A DNA stretch of 64,000 nt from Gemmatimonadota bacterium (GCA_040388625.1 JAZKBK010000001.1:1-64000), one strand, 5' to 3'. Positions 1 through 10,057 are shown, counted from the first letter of the stretch. Numbers and translations are program-made. Notes: generated by a model not told the origin, from the sequence alone.

Positions 1-33
1 TTAGCTAGCTGGTACCGCGTGAGAGCGTCGTCG

Positions 34-55
34 GGGCAGGCACGGGGGCCTGCCC
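34..55 (-). terminator. Hairpin downstream of dnaK
   Basis: A perfect 8-bp inverted repeat (GGGCAGGC, 6-nt loop, GCCTGCCC) lies 6 bases past the dnaK stop codon in the direction of dnaK transcription. There is no clear T tract after it, so it is terminator-like rather than a certain intrinsic terminator. Confidence 0.5.
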
Positions 56-61
56 TTACGG

Positions 62-1984
62 CTACTTCTTGTCTTCGTCGACGATCTCGTAGTCGGCTTC
101 GACTACGTTATCGTCCGCGGGCTTCTCGGCCTCTGGCGCGGCTGCAGGCTCGCCGGGCTGCGCGGTCTGGTTCTGGGCCTGGTAGAAGGCCTGCCCAGCC
201 TCGCTGTACAGCTTGCTCAGCTCCTCCGCGGCGGCATTTATGGCCGCTACGTCGTCGCCCCGCAGAGCGGTACGTGCCTTCTCGACACCCTCTTCAAGAC
301 GCTTCCGCATGTCGTCGCCGAGCTTGTCGCCCCATTCCTTGGAGTTCTTCTCGACTTCGTAGGCAAGCGAGTCCAGACGGTTGCGTGCATCGATCTGCTC
401 GCGACGCGTCTTGTCTTCGGTTGCGTTCTTCTCGGCGTCCTTGACCATGCGATCGATCTCGGCATCGGACAATCCGCTGGATGCTTCGATGCGGATCTTC
501 TGCTCCTTGTTCGTCGCCTTGTCCTTGGCGGTGACGTTGAGGATTCCGTTCGCGTCGATGTCGAACGTGACCTCGACCTGCGGCACGCCGCGCGGTGCGG
601 GTGGAATTCCGGTGAGCTGGAATTTGCCGATCGTCTTGTTGTACGTGGCAAGCTCGCGCTCACCCTGCAACACGTGAATCTCCACCGTCGACTGATTGTC
701 ATCAGCAGTCGAGAACGTTTCCGACTTCTTGGTCGGAATGGTTGTGTTGCGTGGGATGAGAACCGTCATCACGCCGCCGAGCGTCTCGATTCCGAGCGAC
801 AGCGGTGTCACGTCGAGCAGCAATACATCCTTCTGCTCGCCGGTGAGAACGGCGCCCTGAACCGCCGCGCCGATCGCGACCACTTCATCGGGATTGACGC
901 CCTTGTTGGGCTCCTTGCCGAAGAACTTCTTGACCTCGTCCTGAATCTTCGGAATACGCGTCGATCCACCGACGAGAAGGACCTCGTCGATTTCGTTCGG
1001 CTGAATTCCGGCATCCTTCAACGCCTGCTGCATCGGCGGAATCACGCGCTTGATGAGGTCATCGACGAGCTGCTCGAACTTGGCGCGCGTGAGCGAATAG
1101 TTGAGGTGCTTGGGGCCAGTCTGGTCCGCGGTGATGAACGGAAGATTGATGTCGGTCGACTGCGTGGTGGACAGCTCCATCTTGGCCTTCTCGGCCGCTT
1201 CCTTCAGACGCTGCAGCGCCATCGGATCCTTGGAGAGATCGATGGCCTGATCGCGCTTGAATTCGGTGACGAGCCAGTCGATCACGCGTTGATCGAAGTC
1301 GTCGCCGCCGAGGTGTGTGTCACCATTGGTGGACTTGACCTCGAACTGGCGCGAGCCTTCGACGTCGTAGAGCTCGAGCACGGAGATGTCGTACGTACCG
1401 CCGCCCAAGTCGAACACCGCGACCTTCTCGTCCTTCTTTTTATCGAGACCGTACGCGAGTGCAGCTGCGGTCGGCTCGTTTATGATGCGGAGCACGTCGA
1501 GGCCGGCGATCTTGCCGGCATCCTTGGTTGCCTGGCGCTGCGAATCGTTGAAATAGGCAGGGACGGTGATGACAGCCTTGGTGACCTTGGTTCCGAGGTA
1601 ATCTTCAGCGGTCTGCTTCATCTTCTGAAGAATCATCGCGGATATCTCGGGCGGGGAGAACTTCTTGCCCTGGACTTCGACGACAACCATTTCGTTCGCC
1701 CCTGCTTCGACCTTGTAGGGAACGCGGGTCTTTTCCTCGCTGATCTCGTTCAGCTTGCGACCCATGAAGCGCTTGATCGAGAAGACGGTATTGGCGGGGT
1801 TGGTGACTGCCTGACGCTTGGCGATCTGACCTACGAGGCGCTCGCCATCTTTCGCGAATGCAACGACCGACGGCGTTGTCCGTCCGCCTTCCGCATTCGG
1901 GATGACGACCGGGTCTCCGCCTTCCATGACGGAAACGACGGAGTTGGTGGTGCCGAGGTCGATGCCGATGACTTTTTCTGCCAT
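62..1984 (-). CDS. dnaK: Molecular chaperone DnaK (Hsp70)
   Basis: ATP-dependent cytosolic Hsp70 chaperone of 640 residues, the usual length. The N-terminus opens with [10 protein letters not shown] (phosphate-1 loop), and [10 protein letters not shown] (phosphate-2) follows near residue 195. The substrate-binding domain begins near residue 390, and the protein ends in an acidic tail with VDEDKK. The start is the ATG encoding MAEKVIGID; an upstream in-frame extension of 17 residues is not conserved in the family. No grpE or dnaJ is adjacent, and the gene diverges from the rhomboid gene. I found no CIRCE element in the 166-bp upstream gap, so heat-shock control is not visible. Confidence 0.98.
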   Translation of the reverse strand: MAEKVIGIDLGTTNSVVSVMEGGDPVVIPNAEGGRTTPSVVAFAKDGERLVGQIAKRQAVTNPANTVFSIKRFMGRKLNEISEEKTRVPYKVEAGANEMVVVEVQGKKFSPPEISAMILQKMKQTAEDYLGTKVTKAVITVPAYFNDSQRQATKDAGKIAGLDVLRIINEPTAAALAYGLDKKKDEKVAVFDLGGGTYDISVLELYDVEGSRQFEVKSTNGDTHLGGDDFDQRVIDWLVTEFKRDQAIDLSKDPMALQRLKEAAEKAKMELSTTQSTDINLPFITADQTGPKHLNYSLTRAKFEQLVDDLIKRVIPPMQQALKDAGIQPNEIDEVLLVGGSTRIPKIQDEVKKFFGKEPNKGVNPDEVVAIGAAVQGAVLTGEQKDVLLLDVTPLSLGIETLGGVMTVLIPRNTTIPTKKSETFSTADDNQSTVEIHVLQGERELATYNKTIGKFQLTGIPPAPRGVPQVEVTFDIDANGILNVTAKDKATNKEQKIRIEASSGLSDAEIDRMVKDAEKNATEDKTRREQIDARNRLDSLAYEVEKNSKEWGDKLGDDMRKRLEEGVEKARTALRGDDVAAINAAAEELSKLYSEAGQAFYQAQNQTAQPGEPAAAPEAEKPADDNVVEADYEIVDEDKK

Positions 1985-2150
1985 GACTGTATTATCTGGT
2001 TCGGGTGAAAACGACGCTGGAGAGCAGTACTGCAAGCCCCGAGCATGTGGGCGCCGTCGCTGTCTCGTGCACGGTGCTATCTGCGACCACTACTAGAGCA
2101 ACGCAAATGCCGAACTTTCCTGCCAGAATGGCACAGTCGCGGATAAACGC

Positions 2151-2888
2151 ATGATTCCAGTCGGAACCAGCCTGCCGACTCGGCGCATCGCCTGGATGAA
2201 CTACCTCATCATCCTGGTCACGATAGCTGTGTGGATTCAGGTCGAAGGTGCCGGTGTTGATCCGATGAGGCTCGCCGCGACGATCTGCAACTTCGGGATG
2301 GTTCCGGGCGAGATAACGCACGTCGCGCCGATCGGGCTCGCCGTTCCGCTCGGGCGCGGGCTGGCGTGCGTGGTGGACAACGATCCGATAAACATCCTGA
2401 CGCCGCTGTTCTCGATCTTCCTGCACGGGAGCTGGGCCCATCTGCTGGGCAACATGCTCTTTTTGTGGGTATTCGGCCGCGGGATCGAGGACACGATGGG
2501 GCCGGTCCGATATCTGGCGTTCTACCTCATCTGCGGGATCGTCGCATGTCTGGCTCAGATCGCCTCGAGCCCGGGCTCCCCGGTGCCGACGGTGGGCGCA
2601 TCGGGTGCGATTTCGGGGGTGATGGGCGCCTTCCTGCTGCTATATCCAAATGTTCGCGTGAAGATGTTCTTCTTCATCATTCTGGCGGACGTGCGGGCGT
2701 GGATCGTGTTGATCTACTGGTTCCTGTTGCAATTGTTCGAGGGGATAGCGATGTCGGGTCAGATGGGGTCGGAATTCTCGAGCGGGGTGGCGGTATGGGC
2801 CCACGTTGGTGGATTTGTGACCGGTCTTCTGCTGATCAAGTTCTTCACTTCGCGCGGGGCGGTGGCTGCACCGTTCCGGAGAGGCTAA
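2151..2888 (+). CDS. Rhomboid-family intramembrane serine protease
   Basis: Polytopic inner-membrane protein of 245 residues that cleaves transmembrane segments of other proteins. The family signature is clear: HGSWAHLLGNMLFLWVFG, then the nucleophile in GASG (Ser about 151), then AHVGG with the catalytic His at about 218. Five to six hydrophobic helices are visible, and a large loop between TM1 and TM2 is typical of bacterial rhomboids. It diverges from dnaK and is followed 66 bp later by a phosphate-related operon on the same strand. Its substrate is unknown. Confidence 0.92.
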   Translation: MIPVGTSLPTRRIAWMNYLIILVTIAVWIQVEGAGVDPMRLAATICNFGMVPGEITHVAPIGLAVPLGRGLACVVDNDPINILTPLFSIFLHGSWAHLLGNMLFLWVFGRGIEDTMGPVRYLAFYLICGIVACLAQIASSPGSPVPTVGASGAISGVMGAFLLLYPNVRVKMFFFIILADVRAWIVLIYWFLLQLFEGIAMSGQMGSEFSSGVAVWAHVGGFVTGLLLIKFFTSRGAVAAPFRRG

Positions 2889-2954
2889 CTTCGTACACTG
2901 TCGCGCTTGCAGCATCGCGACGATTCCCCAGTGCTAATCGATTCGGAGAGAAGT

Positions 2955-3566
2955 GTGCGGCTGATACCCCGCGACGAGCAGTTTTACGAATTATTCACGC
3001 AGCTCGCCGAACGTCTGTCGCTTGCGGCGCGGCTGTTGAACCAGCTTTTCCGGGAGCCGGAGCGGCGGGCCGAGCACGTTCAGGCCATCAAGTCCGCCGA
3101 GCATGAAGCGGACGAGATCACGCGCGAGATAATCGACCGGCTTGACAGAACTTTCATCACGCCGTTCGACCGCGAGGACATCCATCAGCTCGCGTCGGCG
3201 CTGGATGAAGTGGTCGATCTGCTGGACGGAGCCGCGCGACGGGTCGAGATATTCAGGATCACCACCGTTCATCAGGCTGCGGTCACGTTGTCAGATGTGA
3301 TGGTTCGTGCAGCGGTACAGGTCGAGGCCGCGGTACGCGGGATGAAGGACCCGAAAGTCGTTGGTCTCAAGGCGCAGGAGCTCAAGAAGCTGGAGGAAGA
3401 AGGCGACGCCATCTACCACGAGTCGATGGGTGCGCTGTTCGACGGCGCGCTCGACGCGATCGAAGTGATCAAGTGGAAGGAGCTGTACGACAAGGTCGAG
3501 GATGCACTGGACCAGGCGGAAGATGTCGCGAACGTCCTGCAGTCGATCGCACTCAAGAACGGATAG
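2955..3566 (+). CDS. DUF47 (PhoU-like) regulator of Pit transporter
   Basis: All-helical cytoplasmic protein of about 203 residues, related to PhoU. It matches the DUF47 family usually encoded beside Pit phosphate transporters, which it is thought to modulate. The chosen GTG start gives VRLIPRDEQFYELF, matching the family N-terminus; TTG at 2907 and GTG at 2931 are in-frame alternatives. The body holds repeated EHEADEI- and E.EGDAIYHE-like acidic helices of the kind that bind metals in PhoU proteins. The stop lies 3 bases before the pit start, so the two genes are almost certainly cotranscribed. Confidence 0.9.
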   Translation: MRLIPRDEQFYELFTQLAERLSLAARLLNQLFREPERRAEHVQAIKSAEHEADEITREIIDRLDRTFITPFDREDIHQLASALDEVVDLLDGAARRVEIFRITTVHQAAVTLSDVMVRAAVQVEAAVRGMKDPKVVGLKAQELKKLEEEGDAIYHESMGALFDGALDAIEVIKWKELYDKVEDALDQAEDVANVLQSIALKNG

Positions 3567-3569
3567 CGT

Positions 3570-4607
3570 GTGATCGGTTACGTCGTCGCGATAATCATCA
3601 TCGCGTTCGTCTTCGACTTCAGTAACGGCTTTCACGATTCCGCCAATTCGATTGCGACGATTGTCGGAACGCGTGTACTGAGTCCGGTTGCGGCGGTGGT
3701 GTGGGCTGCGTCGTTCAATTTTCTCGCGCTGTTCACCGTCGGCACCGCGGTCGCGAAGACAGTCGGAAGCGGGATGATCGATGTCGCGATCGTCAATCCG
3801 AACGTGATACTCGCCGCACTGCTGGGCGCGATCACGTGGAATCTCATAACGTGGGCCTATGGGATTCCGTCGAGTTCATCGCATGCGCTGATAGGCGGCT
3901 ATGCCGGCGCTGCTATTGCGAAATCAGGTTGGGCGGCGATCGTGTGGGGGCGCAAGTGGATCGAGACACTGTCCTTCATCGTCATCTCCCCGATCGTTGG
4001 CCTCGTCGTGGGGCTGGCCTTGATGACGGCGATCTACTGGATTTTCCGGCGCGTCTATCCGGGCAAGGTTGACAGACTCTTTCGTGTAATGCAGCTCGGG
4101 AGCTCGGCGCTCCTGTCCGTCGCGCACGGTGGCAACGACGCGCAGAAGACGATGGGAATCATCGTCGGGCTGCTGGTGTCGGTGCGGGCACTGACGGTGC
4201 ATCAGACCGGAATCCTGGGTCATCTCTACGTCGACAACGCCAACGGTGTCCCGTTCTGGGTCGAGGTGGCGGCGTACACGTCCATGTCCCTGGGGACGCT
4301 GTTTGGCGGGTGGCGGATTGTGGCGACGATGGGGCGCCGCATTACGAAGCTTCGGCCAGTGGGCGGGTTCGCGGCAGAGACGGCCGGCGCAATCGCGATT
4401 CTGGGAGCCACGTCGCTCGGAATTCCGGTGAGCACGACCCACACCATCACCGGTGCGATCGTGGGGGTGGGTGCCACAACTCGGCTGTCGGCCGTGCGCT
4501 GGGGAATCGCGAGAAGAATCGTCTGGGCCTGGATCGTCACAATTCCGGCCGCTGGCATCATGGCTGCAATCGCTTACTGGATACTGGCGTCGATCGTCAA
4601 ACTCTAG
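3570..4607 (+). CDS. pit: Inorganic phosphate transporter, PiT family
   Basis: Low-affinity secondary phosphate permease of the inner membrane, 345 residues with about ten hydrophobic helices. Both inverted PiT signature repeats are present: FDFSNGFHDSANSIAT near residues 10-25, and AHGGNDAQKTMGI near residues 184-196. A GTG start sits 3 bases after the DUF47 stop. The stop TAG is immediately followed by the ATG of ppk1, so uptake of phosphate is genetically coupled to its storage as polyphosphate. It complements the high-affinity Pst system encoded further along. Confidence 0.95.
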   Translation: MIGYVVAIIIIAFVFDFSNGFHDSANSIATIVGTRVLSPVAAVVWAASFNFLALFTVGTAVAKTVGSGMIDVAIVNPNVILAALLGAITWNLITWAYGIPSSSSHALIGGYAGAAIAKSGWAAIVWGRKWIETLSFIVISPIVGLVVGLALMTAIYWIFRRVYPGKVDRLFRVMQLGSSALLSVAHGGNDAQKTMGIIVGLLVSVRALTVHQTGILGHLYVDNANGVPFWVEVAAYTSMSLGTLFGGWRIVATMGRRITKLRPVGGFAAETAGAIAILGATSLGIPVSTTHTITGAIVGVGATTRLSAVRWGIARRIVWAWIVTIPAAGIMAAIAYWILASIVKL

Positions 4608-6734
4608 ATGGCAATCAATCCCGGGCTGTACATCAACCGTGAGCTTAGCTGGCTCGCGTTCGACGCTCGTGTGCTCAACGAGGCGTTCGACGCGCGAAAT
4701 CCATTGCTCGAGCGGCTCAAGTTTCTCTCGATCTTCAGCACGAACCTGGACGAATTCTACATGGTTCGCGTTGCCGGCTTGCGGCGCCAGCTTCTCGCCG
4801 GCGTGACGGCAGCAACGGGGCCCGATGGAATAGTTCCAGCGGAGCTGGTGAGTGCCATTCGCGCGCGCATTCTCGAGCTGGTGGGAATGCAGCAGCACTG
4901 CCTTCACGACATCCTGCTTCCGGCGCTTGAAACGCACGGCGTGCGGCTCGTGACGATGAGCGAGCTCAGCGCCGGCGAGTGGCAGACTGTGGATGATTTC
5001 TTCGAGTCCGACATCTTTCCGGTTCTTACGCCGCTTGGTGTCGATCCGACGCATCCGTTTCCGTATATCTCGAACCTCTCGTTGTCGCTCGCGGTGCAGC
5101 TGTACGATCCCGACAACAAGGTCGAGCGTTTCGCGCGCGTCAAGATTCCCAAGAGTCTGCCGCGCTGGGTCGGGATCGGGCGCGCAAATCATTTCGTCCC
5201 GGTGGAGCAGGTGATAAGCGCGAACCTCGGCGCGCTGTTTCCGGGCATGGAGATTCTCGGAAGCTGGGCCTTTCGCGTGACGCGCTACTCGGATCTGGAA
5301 GTGAAGGCGTCGGACGAGACCGAGGACTTGCTGACCGCGATCGAGGAGCAGGTATTCCAGCGCAGATTCACGGAAGTCGTGCGCGTCGAAGTGCAGACGG
5401 GGGTGCCGGATGAGATCCGTGCGATTCTGGTGGACGAGCTGCGCGAAGAACAGACACCGGAGTTCGCGCTCACGCCGGAGGATGTGGTGGATGGCGGGGC
5501 TCTGCTCGAGCTGGGCGATCTGATGACGCTGGCGACGCTGGACGTTCCTGAGCTGCGCGATCCGCCGTTCGCTCCGGTGACACCGGTACGCCTGCGCGAT
5601 ACCACGCGCTCGATCTTCGACGTGATCAAGGAGCGCGACCTGCTCGTGCATCATCCGTACGAGTCGTTCACGGCGAGCGTGGAGCAGTTCGTACAGGCGG
5701 CAGCGGTCGATCCCGATGTGCTCGCGATCAAGATGACGCTGTACCGGACGTCAGGTGACACGCCGATCGTGCGCGCGTTGACCGATGCGGCCGAGCGGGG
5801 GAAGCAGGTCGCTGTGCTGGTCGAGCTTCAAGCGCGGTTCGACGAGGCGAACAACATCACGTGGGCGCGCACGCTGGAAGATTATGGGGTGCACGTCGCT
5901 TACGGATTGCCGGGACTCAAGACTCACGCCAAGACCACACTCGTCGTGCGGCGCGAGCCAGACGGCATCCGAAGATACGTCCATGTCGGTACGGGCAACT
6001 ACAATTCAAAGACCGCGCGGTTGTACACGGATCTGGGCCTGTTCACGGTAAGCCGATCGATCGGCGCCGACATCACGGATCTGTTCAACGCACTGACCGG
6101 GTTTTCCAGACAGCGGTTGTATCGCAAGATCCTCGTCGCACCCGCGAACATGCGCGACCGGCTGATGGAGATGATCCAGCGGGAGACCGCGCTTGCGAGC
6201 GTGGGGAAGAAGGGACGCATAATCGCGAAGATGAACTCGATCGTCGACGAGCAGATCATCGAGGCTCTGTACGATGCGTCGCGCGCCGGTGTCCAGATCG
6301 ATCTCATCGTCCGCGGCATCTGCTGCCTGCGCCCCGGCATTCCCGGTGCCAGCGACAACATTCGGGTGATGAGCGTGATCGGGCGATTTCTGGAGCACTC
6401 CCGGCTGTTCTACTTTGCGAACGACAGCGAGCCGGAGTACTACATCGGGTCAGCAGACTGGATGACGCGCAACTTCGATCGCCGGGTGGAGGCGATCGTT
6501 CCGGTCGACGACGTGCTGTTGCATGAAAAGCTTCACTCGATTCTTACCACTTCGCTGACCGACAACCGCGAGGCGTGGGATCTTGCGCCGGATGGAAGCT
6601 ACACGCAGCGACAGCCCGGAGATGCGCCGGTGCGCGCGACGCAGGACATATTCCTGCGCGATCCGTGGGGCGGCGCGCCGCCGGATGCGCGGTCGGAAGA
6701 CACCCGCGCCGTGCACATAGCGCGCAGGAGCTGA
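4608..6734 (+). CDS. ppk1: Polyphosphate kinase 1
   Basis: Polymerises the gamma-phosphate of ATP into inorganic polyphosphate. The 708 residues match PPK1 length. The N-domain starts with INRELSWLAFDARVLNEA. The head domain and two phospholipase-D-like domains follow. The autophosphorylated His is in GLKTHAKTTLVV (His about 440), and the second conserved His is in RFLEHSRLFYF (His about 597). The start abuts the pit stop codon with no gap. The far end converges on the shortened aldehyde dehydrogenase gene with a 7-bp gap and no obvious terminator. Confidence 0.97.
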   Translation: MAINPGLYINRELSWLAFDARVLNEAFDARNPLLERLKFLSIFSTNLDEFYMVRVAGLRRQLLAGVTAATGPDGIVPAELVSAIRARILELVGMQQHCLHDILLPALETHGVRLVTMSELSAGEWQTVDDFFESDIFPVLTPLGVDPTHPFPYISNLSLSLAVQLYDPDNKVERFARVKIPKSLPRWVGIGRANHFVPVEQVISANLGALFPGMEILGSWAFRVTRYSDLEVKASDETEDLLTAIEEQVFQRRFTEVVRVEVQTGVPDEIRAILVDELREEQTPEFALTPEDVVDGGALLELGDLMTLATLDVPELRDPPFAPVTPVRLRDTTRSIFDVIKERDLLVHHPYESFTASVEQFVQAAAVDPDVLAIKMTLYRTSGDTPIVRALTDAAERGKQVAVLVELQARFDEANNITWARTLEDYGVHVAYGLPGLKTHAKTTLVVRREPDGIRRYVHVGTGNYNSKTARLYTDLGLFTVSRSIGADITDLFNALTGFSRQRLYRKILVAPANMRDRLMEMIQRETALASVGKKGRIIAKMNSIVDEQIIEALYDASRAGVQIDLIVRGICCLRPGIPGASDNIRVMSVIGRFLEHSRLFYFANDSEPEYYIGSADWMTRNFDRRVEAIVPVDDVLLHEKLHSILTTSLTDNREAWDLAPDGSYTQRQPGDAPVRATQDIFLRDPWGGAPPDARSEDTRAVHIARRS

Positions 6735-6741
6735 TCCAGGC

Positions 6742-7608
6742 TCACGCTCCTATGGGGTGCCAGACCGTCTTGAATTCCACGAAGTGCCGAATCTCGTAAA
6801 CGCCTTCCGCGCGGTCGGACGACCAGTCGATGTCCGGCTGGCGCACCTTCACTCGCTTGACGCTGTCTGCCGCGCCGCGCCGCAGCGACGTCGCATCATC
6901 ACCGGTTGCGACTGCATCGATTCCACGGATGTGTGTGTGCGTCGCGAAGGTCGGAATCAATTCCTTTTTGTAGCCCGTGATGATGTTGACCACACCGCCG
7001 GGTAGATCGGACGTCGCCAGCATCTCACCAAGGGTGATAGCAGGGTAGGGGGTCGATTCGGAGGCGAGCGCGACGATGGTGTTGCCGCTCACGATCGTCG
7101 CCGCGATCTGCGTGATGAGACCGAGCAACGGCGATGCGTCCGACGCGATGATTCCGATCACGCCGACGGGCTCGGTAATTGTGAAATTGAAGAACGGTGC
7201 GGCAACGGGGTTCGCGCTGCCCAGTACCTGTTCGTACTTGTCCGCCCAGCCAGCATAGTGGACCAGCCGATCGACGGATTCGGCGACCTCGCGCTCAGCG
7301 GCCGTCGTCCATTCCGGAGAGAACTGGCGTAGCACGCTCGTCACCTCGTCCGCGCGCGCCTCGAGCATTTCTGCGAGCCGATAAATGATCTGACCGCGAT
7401 TGTACGGCGTGCGCGCAGACCATCCAGGCCCCGCTTTCGCCGCGGCCTCGACCGCGTTGCGCAGATCCTTGCGCGTGCATTGCGGAACGTTGGCGACGAA
7501 CTGTCCGCCGCTATCGTACACGGGAAAGGTGCGGCCGCTCTCCGAGCGGATGAACGCGCCGCCGACGTACACTTTGGGCGTCTTCACTACCGGGATGCGC
7601 GCGGTCAT
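6742..7608 (-). CDS. Aldehyde dehydrogenase-like protein lacking the catalytic domain
   Basis: About 288 residues against roughly 480-500 for a complete family member. The N-terminal NAD-binding half is well preserved (VYVGGAFIRSESGRTFPVYD near residue 12, YAGWADKYEQV, EPVGVIGIIASD, LPGGVVNIITG). The segment that should contain FTGS, ELGGK and the catalytic Cys is absent. The sequence jumps to FVEFKTVW, which resembles the extreme C-terminal strand of aldehyde dehydrogenases. The start ATG overlaps the stop of the upstream full-length gene by 4 bases (ATGA), implying translational coupling. It is probably a noncatalytic partner subunit. An alternative is a decaying copy, although the frame is intact. 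Confidence 0.85.
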   Translation of the reverse strand: MTARIPVVKTPKVYVGGAFIRSESGRTFPVYDSGGQFVANVPQCTRKDLRNAVEAAAKAGPGWSARTPYNRGQIIYRLAEMLEARADEVTSVLRQFSPEWTTAAEREVAESVDRLVHYAGWADKYEQVLGSANPVAAPFFNFTITEPVGVIGIIASDASPLLGLITQIAATIVSGNTIVALASESTPYPAITLGEMLATSDLPGGVVNIITGYKKELIPTFATHTHIRGIDAVATGDDATSLRRGAADSVKRVKVRQPDIDWSSDRAEGVYEIRHFVEFKTVWHPIGA

Positions 7609-9137
7609 GACAGCTCCAGGTAATCGAGCAGGCCCTGGCGACCGCCCTCGCGTCCGAAGCCCGATTCCTTGTAACCGCCGAACGGCGACGATGGATCGAA
7701 CTTGTTGAACGTATTGGCCCATACCACGCCAGCCTTCAATTCCGCAGCCATGCGAAGAATGCGCGACCCCTTGTCGGTCCAGACGCCGGCCGACAGTCCG
7801 TACATCGTATTGTTGGCCTTCTCGATCGCTTCATCCATAGTACGGAACGTGAGGATGCTGAGCACTGGTCCGAAGATCTCTTCGCGCGCGATGCGATGGC
7901 TCTGCGTGACTTCGGTGAACAGCGTCGGGCGGAAGAAGAATCCACGCGACGGAAGCGAGCACGCGGGTTGGTACAGCTTTGCGCCTTCGGCGACACCGCT
8001 TTCCACCAGGTCGCAGATTCTGTCCAGCTGTTCGCGCGAATTGATGGCACCGATGTCGGTGTTCTTGTCCAGCGGATCCCCGACGCGGAGACTGGCCATG
8101 CGCTGTTGCAGCTTGTGCACGAACGAATCCGCTATCGATTCCTGAATCAGGAGACGACTGCCTGCGCAGCAGACGTGGCCCTGATTGAAGAAGATGCCGT
8201 TGACGACGCCCTCGACGGCCTGATCGATCGGTGAATCCTCGAAGACTACATTCGCTGCCTTGCCGCCCAGCTCCATCGTCATGCGCGTGCCACGCTCGGC
8301 GAGTTGTCGCATGATGAGCTTGCCGACTTCGGTCGAGCCCGTGAAAGCGATCTTGCGGGCGGCAGGATGGCCCGTGAGCGCAGCGCCGGTTTCTCCCGCT
8401 CCCGTTACAATGTTCACGACGCCATCGGGGAGTTCCGCTTCCTGTAGCAGCTCCGCGAATTTCATCGCCGTCGCGGAGGTCGTCTCCGCGGGCTTGAGCA
8501 CCACGCAATTACCTGCGGCCAGCGCCGGCGCGATCTTCCATGCGAGCATCATCAGCGGGAAGTTCCAGGGGATTACCTGGCCGACCACACCGATCGGTTC
8601 GACCGTGCGGCCGGGTGCGACGTACGCCAGCTTGTCGGCCCATCCTGCATGGTAGAAGAAGTGCGCCGCCGCCATGGGAACGTCGAAGTCGCGCGACTCG
8701 CGAATCGGCTTGCCGCCGTCGATCGACTCTGCGACCGCAAATTCGCGCGCACGATCCTGCAGCAACCGCGCGATGCGGTAGATGTACTTTCCGCGCTCGC
8801 GTCCCGGCATGTCGCGCCAGACTGTCTCGTACGCAAGCTGTGCAGCCATGTACGCAGAATCGACATCTGCCGAGTTGGCGAGTGCAATTTCGGTGACGGG
8901 CTGCTCCGTGGCCGGATTGATCGACGTGAAGTACTCGCCCGATTGCGGCGCGATGAAACGTCCACCGATGAACAGATCATACCGTTGACGGATGCGCGGA
9001 TCCGCGGTTTCCGGCGCGGGGTCGTACTCCCACAGGTCGCCGAAGATCAGTTCCGGCATCCCCTGCCTGCGTCCGTGTTTCTTCTTTGAATCCTTCGGTG
9101 CGGACTCGCTCTCGGACGGATCAAGTGTGGTTGCCAT
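7605..9137 (-). CDS. NAD(P)-dependent aldehyde dehydrogenase
   Basis: Full-length enzyme of 510 residues that oxidises an aldehyde to the acid. Visible motifs are IPWNFPLMMLAWKIAPALAAG, the cofactor loop FTGSTEVG, the general-base motif MELGGK and the nucleophile in GHVCCAGSR (Cys about 323). A charged, low-complexity N-terminal extension of about 30 residues (SESESAPKDSKKKHGRR) precedes the domain. It lies 2 bases downstream of deoC. The acetaldehyde released by the DeoC aldolase is therefore its likely substrate, although family membership alone does not fix specificity. Confidence 0.93.
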   Translation of the reverse strand: MATTLDPSESESAPKDSKKKHGRRQGMPELIFGDLWEYDPAPETADPRIRQRYDLFIGGRFIAPQSGEYFTSINPATEQPVTEIALANSADVDSAYMAAQLAYETVWRDMPGRERGKYIYRIARLLQDRAREFAVAESIDGGKPIRESRDFDVPMAAAHFFYHAGWADKLAYVAPGRTVEPIGVVGQVIPWNFPLMMLAWKIAPALAAGNCVVLKPAETTSATAMKFAELLQEAELPDGVVNIVTGAGETGAALTGHPAARKIAFTGSTEVGKLIMRQLAERGTRMTMELGGKAANVVFEDSPIDQAVEGVVNGIFFNQGHVCCAGSRLLIQESIADSFVHKLQQRMASLRVGDPLDKNTDIGAINSREQLDRICDLVESGVAEGAKLYQPACSLPSRGFFFRPTLFTEVTQSHRIAREEIFGPVLSILTFRTMDEAIEKANNTMYGLSAGVWTDKGSRILRMAAELKAGVVWANTFNKFDPSSPFGGYKESGFGREGGRQGLLDYLELS

Positions 9138-9139
9138 TT

Positions 9140-10057
9140 TCAGTAGCTCTCAGCGGCTTCGGAGAAATAGTACGGTGCCTGGTACGCGCCGTGCTTCTCC
9201 TTGTGAATCTGGCGGAGCAGGTCGTTCAACAACGAGCTTGCTCCGAAACGATAGCGCGACGAGTTGAGCCACGCATCACCGAGCGTTTCCTTGACGGCTA
9301 CGAGATAGTGCAGCGCCTGTTTTGCGGTCCTGATTCCGCCGGCTGGCTTCATTCCGATCGGAGTTCCAGTATCGAGATAGAAATCGCGGATCGCTTCCAG
9401 CATTACCTGCGTGTTGGCGAGGGTCGCGCTACCGCCGGCCTTTCCGGTGCTGGTCTTGATGAAGTCACCGGCGCGTAACACCTGCATCGCGATGAACGAG
9501 GCAGCGCGGATGTTGTCGTAAGTCTCCAGCTCGGAGACTTCGAGGATCACCTTGAGCGTTGCGTCTCCGCAGGCTTCGACGACTGCCGCGATCTCATCCT
9601 GCACCGCATCGTACTCGCCCGAGAGAAACAGTCCGCGATTGATCACCATGTCGATCTCGTCTGCGCCTGCATTCACAGCGTACTTCACTTCCTGCAGCCT
9701 GACCTTGAGCGAGCTCTGGCCGGACGGGAAAGCCGTCGCGACTGAGGCGATCTTGATGGGGGAATCGGCGAGGTGCTTGCGCGCTTCCTTGATGAGCGAT
9801 GGATAGATGCAGACGGCGGCGACGGGCGGAATCGTGGCGTCGTCGCTTGGCTGTCGGGCCTTCTGGCACAGCGACGCGACCTTGCCCGGTGTATCCTTGC
9901 CTTCGAGGGTCGTGAGATCGACCATCGAGACGGCAGTATGGAGGCCCCAGAGCTTGGAACGCCTCTTGATGCTGCGCGTGGTGAACTTGGCCACCCGCTC
10001 CTCGATCCCGACCCGGTCCACGGCGCCGAAATTATCCGCGATTGAATGCTTGGTCAC
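9140..10057 (-). CDS. deoC: Deoxyribose-phosphate aldolase
   Basis: Class I aldolase splitting 2-deoxyribose 5-phosphate into acetaldehyde and glyceraldehyde 3-phosphate. The Schiff-base lysine motif FIKTSTGK and the second active-site lysine in MKPAGGIRTAKQ are present, along with EIDMVINRG. The start chosen is GTG (VTKHSIADNFG). An upstream open extension of 50 residues has no family likeness and would run into the ppx gene. About 305 residues makes it longer than E. coli DeoC, with an added N-terminal segment. It is the first gene of a deoC-ALDH-ALDH operon for catabolism of deoxynucleoside sugar. Confidence 0.95.
   Translation of the reverse strand: MTKHSIADNFGAVDRVGIEERVAKFTTRSIKRRSKLWGLHTAVSMVDLTTLEGKDTPGKVASLCQKARQPSDDATIPPVAAVCIYPSLIKEARKHLADSPIKIASVATAFPSGQSSLKVRLQEVKYAVNAGADEIDMVINRGLFLSGEYDAVQDEIAAVVEACGDATLKVILEVSELETYDNIRAASFIAMQVLRAGDFIKTSTGKAGGSATLANTQVMLEAIRDFYLDTGTPIGMKPAGGIRTAKQALHYLVAVKETLGDAWLNSSRYRFGASSLLNDLLRQIHKEKHGAYQAPYYFSEAAESY

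Noticed and set aside
1985-2150. A CIRCE or sigma-32-type element upstream of dnaK
   Set aside because: I found no TTAGCACTC-N9-GAGTGCTAA pattern and no convincing heat-shock promoter.
3924-5654. A 576-codon minus-strand frame opposite pit and ppk1
   Set aside because: It crosses the pit-ppk1 junction and has no recognisable motif, while both plus-strand genes are complete.
6742-10057. A bacterial microcompartment built around deoC and the aldehyde dehydrogenases
   Set aside because: No shell protein genes are present on either side.
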